64,000 nt of DNA from Chalara sp. BL73. Taxonomy: Eukaryota > Ascomycota > Leotiomycetes > Helotiales. Shown piece by piece: positions 12,338 through 22,180 of this stretch. The stretch spans positions 62,001-126,000 of the forward strand of contig CAKJVC010000008.1 in assembly GCA_918026815.1 (NCBI GenBank). Reading direction: 5' to 3'. The first letter of the stretch is position 1. The number at the start of each line of letters is the position of its first letter. The notes beneath the pieces were generated by a model. It was not told the origin of the DNA. It saw nothing but the letters and a program-made list of their open reading frames with translations, and searched no databases. The translations under genes were made by a program, and so were the position numbers.

Positions 12338-12420
12338 GGTCCTGGGTATGACCTAAAACTACACTCGGTCTTGGGTATGACTTAAAACTGCATCCGGTCC
12401 TAAGATGACCTAAAATTCCA
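12338..12420. repeat. 29-nt imperfect tandem repeat, three copies
   Basis: Copies begin at 12338, 12367 and 12396. Each starts GGTC(C/T)T and contains ATGAC(C/T)TAAAA; the third copy is shorter and more diverged. The array is non-coding, about 420 nt upstream of the helicase ATG. Confidence 0.75.
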
Positions 12421-12712
12421 GAGGCTTCAGGAGAACTGGTCTCTTTCCGCAATACCTCCTCTTCCTCCAGAGCTAGAGTGTTCTGAGATCGAAAATTGTA
12501 AGTCTTCACCTTTGCCCCTCCTTCCTAATTTCATTTCTATCCCCTCACCTTTGGTAAGGCGGCAACTAATTTTCGGCTAGTACACTTAAATACCAACAAC
12601 TCCCACCTCTCACATCCAACTCTTCCCTCAAAACAGCACTACAACAACTTAATATCAATCAATCATACAACAAGAAAACACACTTCCCCCCTATCTTCAC
12701 TGATTCAGAGCA

Positions 12713-12726
12713 CCCCCCCCCCCCCC
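12713..12726 (+). repeat. Homopolymer run of 14 C in the helicase leader
   Basis: Fourteen consecutive C residues within a CT-rich stretch about 110 nt upstream of the helicase start codon, probably in the promoter or 5' UTR. It is prone to length change by replication slippage or to sequencing error. Confidence 0.8.
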
Positions 12727-12837
12727 TCTTTCCTCCCTCTCCAGGTAGTACCTAATTACTTCTCAAGTCATAAGCACAAGATCACTTGAATTTCCCAGAT
12801 AGTGCCTGTTTCTCTTCGTCAATATCCTCGTCCCACC

Positions 12838-15800
12838 ATGGCTGAGCCCGAGCTTGCTTCGGCCCATTGGTATAAGGCCGTCATTGATACGCGTAGTATG
12901 GATCTTGATGATAAGCCTATTGGCATACTGTTCAATCCAAAAGTCGCGCAGGCAGAGTTTGACCCCGCGACTGGCAAGTCTATCGTCCATAAGCCTCGCC
13001 AGGGAGTCAAGAATCGTCAGCTCAAAGCTCAGAAGGACAAGCCCGATTACGAGCCTAATGACCATATCCACCTGGAATTTGGCGTGTTTGAGCATTCTGA
13101 GCTTCCCAGTTACCTAGTCTTGCGCCTACAGGTTCCTCAGGAGAAGTGCCCTTCGAAGGCTGATCCTACTTTGATCAAGCAAGGACTCAATGCAAAGATC
13201 ATAATCCCTGCCGGTTGTCTTGCCTGGAATACCGCTTCTGTCAAAGATCAAACCTTTGCTGTTAAGTGAGTACCCTGTCATAAGCTGTAGTTTCGAGGTT
13301 CTAAATTAACATCGCTTTTTAGTCTATTCAACGAGAACGGAGAGCTTAACCTCGCGGCTTTGCCAGCAGGCGTTCAAAAGTTGCCATATATTATTCAGAA
13401 GACACCAAAATTAGACCAACTGAAGTCCAGCATCCTTGCGGTTACGTTGAAGATCGATCAGTCTACTATCTATAAAATGACTCAAGAAAACTTGATGCAT
13501 GATCTCGAGTACGATCGGGATGAATCAGTTGCCCGCGGCATACAACTCCTTCAACGTCTATTTCTCAAAGACATGGTTACTCTGCATATGTATATTCGCG
13601 ACGAGCCCAATGATCCATTCAGCTACGCTTTCGCTTCTGCCTGGGATAGGATTCTTGAGATCCAGAATAAAGGAAGTCTAATCTCGGGTTATTTTTCTCA
13701 TCGATCGGACTCTAGTACTGACACCCATAATATTGACACTGGCTCGTCCTTGAAATCACAAGAATTACGTCCAACTATGAACGTCACAAAATGTCCCATG
13801 TCTTTCTCTACTAAGTTTGAAATGACTGCTATGTTGGGCATCGCCGTAAAGCAGGTCATGGAGGATGAGGAGGGTAAAATCCGTCAACTGAATGCTACTC
13901 AAGAGAGCAGTATTCGTGTTTTGGAACAGATTGGAGCTGGAGACAATCAGTACTATGGAGTCCTGCAAGTCAGTTCTAACGAAGTTAGACTCAACCCCGG
14001 CGACGAAATCAAGGTCAACTTTCAGAGAAACAATCCCAACAGCAAGCACGACTGGACTCTGACAGTATTGCCACCTTGGGTTTTTGCATTGCAAGGTGAA
14101 GTGTGCGGCATTCTCAAGCGCCCCATGATCGATGGTCCTGATGACAGTCGCGATTTTCTCCATTCTACCCTCAAAGTTGCCCCATTCAGAGTCAACAATG
14201 TTACTGAAGCTCGCGAGTGCATTGAATCCGCTACACCTCATGCCATATCCTTGCACTACTCATCATCAGACAAGTCCCATTCGCGCCGAATCGCGGCCAC
14301 AAACTCTAGTGTCCATGGCTCTCGACTAAAGGCAAATAAGGAAGCACACGAATCTGCTCGTACGGAGTCGGAGCTTATCAAGAAATGGGTTAGATTCCTG
14401 CAAATGCGTGATGCTAGATCTCCCCAGCGCAAGAGCCTCCTTGACCTTGGACCTGTTTCTGGCGAGAGAGAGGAGATACCCGAACTAGCTCGCACCTACT
14501 TGGAGCTACTAACTGATGAGGATCACGTCAAGTGCATTCAATACATTATGAATGCGCCAGTCACGTTCAATGGTCTGGTTCTCGCATTGCTCCAAGGAAT
14601 TCCTGGTGCTGGAAAGTCCACCTTTCTAGCAAAGATCATTGTGGCCGTGTTATTGGCTAACCCTAGAGCACGTATCTTACTTTGTGCTACAAGCAATGCT
14701 GCAACAGATGTTTTGCTTGAAAAGGTCAATAAGGCAATAGTCGAGGCGATGGAGCTTGGTGAAAACTACCGGAAAATCCTGCAGAAATGCTCCATTTGCC
14801 GTGCGTTCAGCAACGAGACCGAACAGCAGTACATTCTTTCGCTTGCGAAGGAAAGTTATAGAGTGTACATGGCCGACAAGGATGGTGATGAGGACGAATC
14901 AGATCCAGAGGATCCAGAGAAGCCAGAGAAGCCAGAGAAGCCAGAGAAGCCAGAGAAGCCAGAGAAGCCAGAGAAGCCAGAGAAGCCAGAGAAGCCAGAG
15001 AAGCCAGAAGATCCAGTGAAGCTAGCTGAGTCACAAAATGCAGCCCTTCAACTTGAAATTCCGCAGTCCATGAAGCGTCCCGATGGGATTGTGACAAAGT
15101 TAGCGGGGGCGCTCCAGAAGTACGCGAATATCGCCTTCCAAATGCCCAGACAGACTGAATCTCCAGTGCATGGACACCCACGTCTTGCATCCGAGAGTCC
15201 TGCTGGTCCATCCACCATACCAACTGGCCCCGTCAACTCTGGCACATCCCAACCTGCTGATCTAGACAACCATCAAAACGAACAGGTTGATGATGTCAAT
15301 TATGACGATGACGATGAGGACTATGATTATGATAATTCACACAGCAGCAACGGAAAGAAACCTGCGAAGCCTACCAAGGCCCGACGTAAGCGTGCTCAAG
15401 CCGAATCAGACCGTCAGATCTTGCAGGCCAAAGCCGAGGAAGAGCGCGAGGCCCAAGAGAATATCCAGCGCAAGGGCGAGGAGTTCTTCAAGTCCGAGGC
15501 TCCAATTAACTCGACCGCCATGAAACAGAAGCTCTATGAGTTGACTGACTCCGAAAGAAGTGGATCTCGCGATCAACTTTCCTATACTAATGCAATTTCT
15601 GAGTATGGGTGCGTTCAAATTGAGCATGAATCCATGAAGGACCGGGAAATTCTAGAGCAATTCTCCCTCTCCAAGCAAATTCTCACCGAGACCAATGAGT
15701 ATCTTGAACCTTCCATTCCTGGCGTTCGCGACAAGAGATTCAAGAAGGATTTACTGCCTTTCAGTACTGCCCATCACGCTTTGGAAAAGGTAGAGATTGC

Positions 15801-17493
15801 AAAGGGCTCTGGGGATCAATACCAAAAGCATTATTGGGCTGATTTCCGAGATCTCGGCCGCTTGAAACAGCAGAAATCAGAAAAGTTCTACGGAATGGCT
15901 GCAGAAGATGACTCCGACCTGAAGTTGAAGATGAAGCGTTCCATGAACAAGGTTAAGAAGGCCGCCAACGTTGTTGCATTGACTATCAACTCACTTGGCG
16001 TAATCAATCATCGTGACAACATCGGAGAATTTGACCTCGCCGTTGTTGACGAGATGTCCGTAGTTGATCTAGTCGACTTCCTGACACTGATCGCCAACGT
16101 CGATGTTGACAGAATCCTTGGATCTGGAGACCCTCATCAAATCAATCCCAGCACACCCCACATCCAACCCAGAGGTTTTACAAAACTACTGGAAATCTCG
16201 GCATTGGATTATTTCCGTCGGAATCACTGGCCATCGGAATTTGTCAATCTTCAGCGTCGTGGTCCTAAGGGCATCCTCTCCGTCGTCAATAAGCTCGAGT
16301 ATGGAGGCATAATTAAAGATGCACCATGCACCATGCTCCCAGGAGCCCACCAACTCTCCGACAAGATTCGAGAGTGGATTACCCTCAAATTCCCTTCCTG
16401 CCAGTCCGAGCTTCCAATTAGATACTTTGAGATCGAGCCTCAACGAGAGATCCAAGACTCGTTGACTGGTTCGTGGTCTAACATCGCGTCAGCAGCCTTT
16501 ATTGTCAATTTTGTTGAGAATGGAATCCTTGAAGGCATTTTCGAGGCCAAAGACGCTCCGGTTGTGACCCACTATACGGCCCAACAGAAGATATTTAGGT
16601 ATGCGTTCTCTAGTTTGGACAAGGAGTTCCCAGGTAAGGGGTTTGGTGATATTGTCGATCATTCCACCGATTCCTTCCAGGGAGGAGAGGCTGCAGTCGT
16701 ATCGTCAGATCCAGTGCGTGTGGAGAAGTCTGGCTTTACTGTTGATTCTGGTCGAACCACGGTTTTGCTTTCGCGTTCTTCAGAGTTCTCGATCGTGGTA
16801 AATAACCCCCGCCTCTTGGAATTCCGCAACCGAAAGTCACCAATGCTCCGGGCTTTTGACATTGCAAAGGAGGAGGGATGCTGTGTCGGCGTTTCCAAGA
16901 ACCATGAATGGATGACCCATCGCTATGTCAATTTCCGACTTCTTAGCACAGATAGTAACATTCAGGCCATGGCCATTGCCTCTGGAAGTATGGAAGCTGC
17001 TGTCCTTGATGAATTGACAGATAATGGTGGTTATTCTTCCGGATGGGGTGATAGTACTCCTGCTATCGACAATGATAATGCTTCTGGTGGATGGGGTGAT
17101 GCCTCTGGCGGAAATGGTGATCCTTCTGGCGGAAATGGTGATGCTTCTGGTGGATGGGATAATGCTTCTGGCGGAAATGGTGATCCTTCTGGCGGAAATG
17201 GTGATGCTTCTGGTGGATGGGGTGATGCCTCTGGCGGAAATGGTGATGCCTCTGGCGGAAATGGTGATCCTTCTGGCGGAAATGGTAATGCTTCTGGTGG
17301 ATGGGATAATGCTTCTGGCGGAAATGGAGATGCTTCTGGCGGTGGTTCCTCTTCCGGATGGGGTGATAGTACTCCTGCTATCGACAATGGTAATGCTTCT
17401 GGAGGAGAGTGGGACACCACCAGCTTCCAAAATAATACAAAGATTGATTGGAATGCGGGCCGTAGCGCAAAGAAGTCCAAGAGGGGTTGGTAA
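12838..17493 (+). CDS. SF1 RNA/DNA helicase (UPF1/SDE3-like) with C-terminal GW/WG repeat tail
   Basis: Two exons (12838-13265, 13323-17493) with a standard 57-nt intron give 1532 residues. The ATG has a strong context (CCCACCATGG). After a ~550-residue N-terminal region of unknown fold comes an SF1 helicase core: Walker A GIPGAGKST (Lys574), Walker B VVDEMS (Asp1052-Glu1053), motif III GSGDPHQ, motif V DSFQGGEAA and motif VI TTVLLSRSS. The core is split by a long low-complexity insertion with an EKP tripeptide array (residues ~675-705) and acidic and Lys-rich stretches. From residue ~1379 to the end the protein is 7-residue SGGNGDA/SGGWGDA/SGGWDNA repeats with about nine Trp, most as GW or WG. 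Plant SDE3 (MOV10 family) combines a UPF1-like helicase with a C-terminal GW/WG tail that binds Argonaute, so an RNA-silencing or RNA-surveillance role is a reasonable inference, not shown. Confidence 0.85.
14910..15012 (+). repeat. 9-nt tandem repeat encoding EKP tripeptides inside the helicase
   Basis: About nine near-perfect copies of GAGAAGCCA, flanked by diverged units reading EDP on both sides. The array lies in the insertion between helicase motifs Ia and II and should form an extended, highly charged linker. Being in-frame triplets, copy-number changes would not break the protein. Confidence 0.9.
17035..17410 (+). repeat. 21-nt tandem repeat encoding SGGNGDA / SGGWGDA heptapeptides
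   Basis: About 12 units of 21 nt encode seven-residue repeats in which position 4 is Asn or Trp. Similar SSGWGDSTPAID segments flank both ends of the array, which suggests expansion between duplicated borders. Because 21 is a multiple of three, all frames on both strands stay open, which explains long spurious ORFs here. Confidence 0.9.
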
Positions 17494-17628
17494 TGATTTG
17501 AAACTATAGCTATTATGAGAAGTGGATGAGCGCTGGGATCTATCATACTTTGCTTTTATGCTGACTGCCTTTGACGTTGGCCGGACAGTGATGGCAGAGC
17601 TTTAGCTAGTATCTACAATCTCATAACC

Positions 17629-18392
17629 TTAAACTCCGTAAACTTTGACTTTATACCCATTAATTCCATGCCCATTAACCCCACGCTTATGAATTCCATG
17701 CGCATCTGCTCCGGCGTTTACCCCAGCGTTTACCCCAGCATTTACCCCAAAATCTGCCCCAGCGTTCGCTCCCCCAGGAGTTACTGGCAATCCTAGAACT
17801 ACCGGCAACCCTGGCACTGGAATTATTGGCTTACCTGGAACCTCTGGCAAGCTTGGGATTGAGATTGTTGGCAAGCCTGGAGCTGGTGGCTTTCCTGGAA
17901 TTTCTGGCAAGCTTGGAACTGGAACATCCGGCAAACCTGGAGCCGGTGGCTTTCCTGGAATTTCTGGCAAGCTTGGAGCTGGAACATCCGGCAAACCTGG
18001 AGCCGGTGGCTTTCCTGGAATTTCTGGCAAGCTTGGAGCTGGAACATCTGGCAAACCTGGAGCCGATGGCTTTCCTGGAATTTCTGGCAAACTATTGTTA
18101 GATTAGCACAGCTTCTTGTCGATTGTGGATGTAGGAGCATGGGGCTTGTCTTATGAGCCAACACCAAAGGACAAACGAGTTGTCGGCTCCGGTGATGGCT
18201 CTTGAGGTTCCGGCTCCCAAAGGAAATCAATATTTTGCAGGAAATTCACACAAACCCGGGAACGGCTGGTACACCGGGAATAGCTGGAGTGTTCGGCACT
18301 TGTGGTAATATGGGAACGGTTGGCGATACTGCTGGCAAGCTTGGAAGCGTTGGGAAACTATTGATAGTCAGCACTGATTTTCACCTTTATAT
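17629..18392 (-). pseudogene. Proline-rich tail modules homologous to the 3' end of the adjacent HsbA-like gene (relic or unjoined 3' exons)
   Basis: Reading leftward, 18392-18274 encodes a PIPG/VP-rich exon-like piece ending in PAVPGF, then an intron-like stretch, then from ~18096 a frame with a 20-residue repeat (LPEIPGKPPAPGLPDVPAPS) to a stop at 17629. Both pieces follow a CAATAG acceptor with a CTGAC or CTAAC branch site. The first piece and its intron resemble the last exon of the HsbA-like gene and the sequence after it (PAIPGF, then similar downstream bases). These may be true 3' exons of that gene, since an intron ending at the 18393 acceptor would be needed, or relics cut off by loss of a donor. 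No signal peptide or ATG of its own was found. Confidence 0.45.
17820..18090 (-). repeat. 60-nt tandem repeat, about four and a half copies
   Basis: Near-identical 60-nt units begin about every 60 nt from 17821 to 18090. On the minus strand each encodes 20 residues of Pro-rich sequence (SLPEIPGKPPAPGLPDVPAP). The leftmost copies are the most diverged. Confidence 0.85.
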
Positions 18393-18448
18393 ACAAATGC
18401 CAAATATTGAAATCAGTTTTTAGAGCTAAACTACAAAACAAAAGTTGC

Positions 18449-19529
18449 TTAGCTTTTAGAACGGCTCTGAAGATTTTGGTTCTTAAAGGGAATTAAAGCT
18501 TTGAAAAAAACGAACCCGGGGATTGCTGGAACGCCGCTGGGAAGCGCCGGGAATGGGACCGTAGCCAAAGCTGAGGCCACTGCACCCTTGAGAACCTTAA
18601 TAGCCTAAGTTGAGTTAGCTGTGCCACCCAAACCGTCTTTGGACGAGATAGAGATATATGCATGCAATTATATCACTTACGGCAACGCCGTCACCTTCGG
18701 AAGACTGGACAGTGGCAGCGAAACTTAATACGGGCCTGAGGAACGACTTGATAGCTGCATCAACTGCAGTAAACTCTGAGTTGACTAGCTCCTTGGTGGC
18801 AGCAGACAAGTTTTGATCTGCCAGAATAGCAGCAGTGGCTCTCTTCAGAATAGATGCGATTTCTTGTGCCTTTTCGACGGTTATTGTCAGTTGGACGATG
18901 TCGGCAGGAGGAAGGGTTGGGATCGCAGGAGTGCCGGGAATAGGTGGGAGTTGGGGGCCAGGAAGCTCTGAGGTAGGTGTAAGTTCAGGAATAAACGGGA
19001 GTGTAATCGGTAAGTCAGGAAGTTCGAGTATAGTAGGGGGCGTAGTTGGCAAGTCAGGGAGACTTGGGACCTCAGGAACAGGTGGGAGCGGAATAGTTGG
19101 CACACCTGGGATTGCTATCGAAGGAGCAACGAGTTTTTGGACTCTCTACTGTTAGTTTGTGACATATATTTCTAGTCTACATAGAGAGTATTTCTTACTT
19201 GCAGCTCCAGTAGTGAGCAGCACCTTAGCGATGACATCGGCTTGTTCCTTAACTGTAGCCTGGAAGGCGACTTGGGCAGCAGCATCGATTTTAGAAATTT
19301 CATTAGCTAGGAGGTCAATAATAGCGCCTAGAATACATTATGTAGTGCTCTTACTGATTATCTTGAGACCAGTATTGACTGTGTTGTCTAGACTTGCGAC
19401 TTGCTTCTGGATCGCGGACACATCCACTACTAGAGCCGCTTGAGCTGGTTGCTTGTTCTCTATGGGAAACGCGGAGACATGGCTTTGGAAGCTAAGACCC
19501 GCAATCAGGGCTGCTCTGGACAACTTCAT
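18449..19529 (-). CDS. HsbA-like secreted cell-surface protein with proline-rich insertion
   Basis: Four exons (19529-19355, 19327-19199, 19141-18681, 18604-18449) join in frame to 306 residues. The N-terminus is a signal peptide (MKLSRAALIAGLSFQSHVSA). The mature part has amphipathic Ala/Val/Leu helices (SAIQKQVASLDNTVN, LTTGAA region, then TVEKAQEIASILKRA and FTAVDAAIKSF) typical of the hydrophobic surface-binding protein A / Mp1-like galactomannoprotein families, split by a ~75-residue PxxPELP-rich insertion. Such proteins are found on hyphal surfaces or secreted onto hydrophobic substrates. The last exon ends with PAIPGF followed by ~20 residues that look like read-through of a former intron. 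Family assignment is by helix pattern and composition only. Confidence 0.65.
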
Positions 19530-20217
19530 GATTGAAAACGAAGTGAAGTCTTTGGTATGATAATGGCTTGTAATCAGTATAGTCTATGAGGGGCCAGGAG
19601 AAGTAGTATATATAATGTTGTTAAAAATCGAGGCTCTCATAACATTCCCATCTCCAATTCCATATAGGGGTCTAGACAACGAAGATTTTGATCTCCTTCC
19701 TTGGTAGATCCAAAGTTTTAGGTTGTAACCCATATGCTTTGTTTGCGTTCTTTTCAGGAATGTCGGCTAAGGGTTGACACAATTTTGGGATGACCATGTT
19801 GTGGAATGCTATTGTTCGCCCGCAATAATCCGCGAAATTGGTGATCATTGTAGACTGCTTGACTAGATAAGGATTAGACAAGAGCAGTTGATTAAAGAAT
19901 TACCAAAAAGAAGTGAGTAAATATGCAGAATTCAACGTAAAATTTAATTTCTTGGGCTTCAACACTCAGAATCAAGGTGCCTTTTGCTGCAGAGATGGTT
20001 TAGGTAGATCTGCATACTATTTTCTCTAGCTTCTTGATATATTATCACTTGAGTCGCTTTCTTAACCTTGCATATACATGGAGTAATTCAGATGTTTAGA
20101 TCCAGATTGAACAATGGGATGACGAATAAGGAGTGCGACATTAATAATCGTATAAAAGAGAAAGAGTTAGCCCTCTGAAGTAGAGGGCAATAAGACACAA
20201 GGTCGGGTATCATTAAA
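19530..20217. other. Intergenic, no gene supported
   Basis: About 690 nt holding the promoter of the HsbA-like gene and the 3' end of the Rsa4 gene. A minus ORF at 19881-19672 lacks recognisable features. Confidence 0.5.
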
Positions 20218-21878
20218 CTAATGTCTCCAAATGCGGATGGCTTTATCCTTTCCTCCACTTCCTACCTTTTGACCATCCGGACTCCAATCGACTGCAAAGA
20301 CCTCGTCTTTGTGACCAGGTAGATCTATTAGCTCTGTCAGCACCCTCCAGTCAAATATAAACATGATCACGAACCTTCCGCTAACTTGTGTGTACGCATG
20401 TCCCAAACTTTCAAAGTTGTATCTTTACTTGATGTAACAAGTAGTCGCGAATCCGGACTGAACGCACATTGATATACTGGTCCTACGTGTCCCCTCAGTG
20501 TATTAATAAACTTTCCGTCTCTTGCATTCCAAATTTTAGTATGATTATCAAATCCAGAAGATGCAATAAGTAGGCCATCTGGCGAAAAGGTAACATGGTT
20601 GACTTGTTTTTGATGGCCAAGCATTCGCTGCACTGGTTTCGTGCCCTTTGATGGCTCCCATAGATACATTGTAAAATCATCGCTTGCAGAGACCAGCTTT
20701 TCCGCTACCTCACCTTGAATCGTTGCAGACTTGAGGAATCTTTCTTTTGCCTTCGCAATTTTGCCTTCCTCAGAATCTGGTATTTGGCCTGTGTGGTCGT
20801 GGAAAGCCGTTCTTAGAACAAAATCTGTGGACAATGCGAGATGGTTTACCCAGTGCGCATGTGCATTCAAAGTGTGTGCAAGAGTGCCATCTGATGCATT
20901 CCAAATTTTGATAGTTTTGTCTTGCGATCCAGTGTATATGAATCCTGTTCCACCCCATTTTACGCAGGTCACTGAGGTCTTATGCCCGCTAAGTACCAAT
21001 TGGATTGTTTGCTGATTGGTAGCCCATACCCGCACCGTTGCGTCTTTTGATGCGGATGCTAAACGTGGTTCTCCTAGTTTTTGAATATGATATGGCTCCC
21101 ACGCTAGGCTTGTCACCCATTTTGTGTGTCCCTTCATTGCGTTTCCAAGCTGTTTCCCAGTTTTGGGATCCCAAACTCTGACGGTATTGTCCATACTTCC
21201 TGTCGCTATTCTCGTATCATCTGGCGACCACGATACCGCTAGCACCCACCCATTATGTCCCTTCAGAGTGTGTACAGGTGTGCCAGTGTCGCAATCCCAG
21301 ACCCGTGCAGTGTTGTCTCCACTACCACTCACCATCCTCGAAGAACTTCTGGGTGAGAATTGCGTTGCTAGGATTGCTTCGCCGTGGCCTGGTATGGTGG
21401 AAGCGCATCGAGATACAGCCCGCACTCGAAATACTGCCTGTGGAGCGGCAGATATATTCTGTACTTCTTCTGTACTGATCAGGCTAGGAGATATCAACGT
21501 CTTCCAAATATTGGCTGGGAATGCCGTTGTCATGGCTTCAGCGCCTCTCTTTTGAGGAACTGGAAGTGTGAAACGGTAGGGGATGTGCTCAGATTTGTCC
21601 TAAGGGATAATTAGCCAGATTTTTAGTAATCAGTATAGAAATAAACGTACATGTCCTTGCAGCGCGTTGAGCAGAAGCTCTAGATTTTTAGGCGTAGCAT
21701 CTGCGACTGGGACAAGGACTGGCCCATCTCCTATGGACAGTCCAGTCGTCTCATCGTAGAATTGCAGGCGAAGAGTTCCTGCATCACTTGGAATTACTTC
21801 GATATCCTGCTGTTCTCTCGCTCGATTTGCAGTTTCTGTTCTCTGTCTCTTGCTTGGGGGTGGTACTACAGTAGCCAT
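20218..21878 (-). CDS. RSA4: Ribosome assembly protein Rsa4 / Notchless (WD40)
   Basis: Three exons (21878-21651, 21599-20375, 20324-20218) give 519 residues, close to yeast Rsa4 (515). The N-terminal NLE ubiquitin-like domain (LRLQFYDETTGLSIGDG) is the part that binds the MIDAS domain of the Rea1/Midasin AAA ATPase. It is followed by an eight-bladed WD40 propeller with repeated GH...WD/W-I signatures and ends LPGHKDEVFAVDWSPDGQK..IRIWRH, as in orthologues. It acts in the nucleolus and nucleoplasm during pre-60S maturation. It is divergent from MSH4 with only about 300 nt between the start codons. Confidence 0.95.
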
Positions 21879-22180
21879 ATTTGCACATTGATATTTGGCG
21901 CAATTAGAATTTATGGACTGGAATATGGACAATATGGTTTACTTTTATCAAAACTCCAAAAAAATTCTGCCACATCCCACTTAGGCGGTAAGCTCTAGCG
22001 TCTTGGCACTTATTCTTATCACCTGACCTGATCCATAAATGTATCACGAGCACCTCTCCTGTTTTGTGGTCAATCAATAACAACTCTCGTGGTGTTATCT
22101 GAGATATGACATATTGGTCATCTTAATATTATAACTTGTTATACTGACTGACCAAACTCACTAACATAAGCACGGCACAC

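Larger units (their letters stand above)
10131..12837. other. 2.7 kb region without recognisable genes between divergent large genes
   Basis: Both strands contain only short ORFs (for example + 10210-10485 and - 11627-12025) with no family I recognise and no ATG-to-stop splice model I could build. The stretch 10480-11000 has base composition nearer to coding sequence than to the AT-rich spacers and may be a decayed coding or repeat relic. The right end holds a 29-nt tandem repeat (12338-12420), a 14-C run (12713-12726) and the pyrimidine-rich leader of the helicase gene. Confidence 0.4.

Noticed and set aside
14807..15223. Minus and plus ORFs over the EKP array (Ala/Ser/Leu and Arg/Ser/Gln repeats)
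   Set aside because: They arise from the 9-nt in-frame repeat of the helicase coding frame.
16837..17546. Long ORFs on the minus strand and in other frames across the helicase C-terminus (Pro/Glu-rich and Ile/Thr/Arg-rich proteins)
   Set aside because: A 21-nt repeat keeps all six frames open. The plus frame joins the helicase core and ends properly, so the others are shadows.
19672..19881. Minus ORF of 69 codons
   Set aside because: No ATG at the start, no family recognised, and no splice partner.
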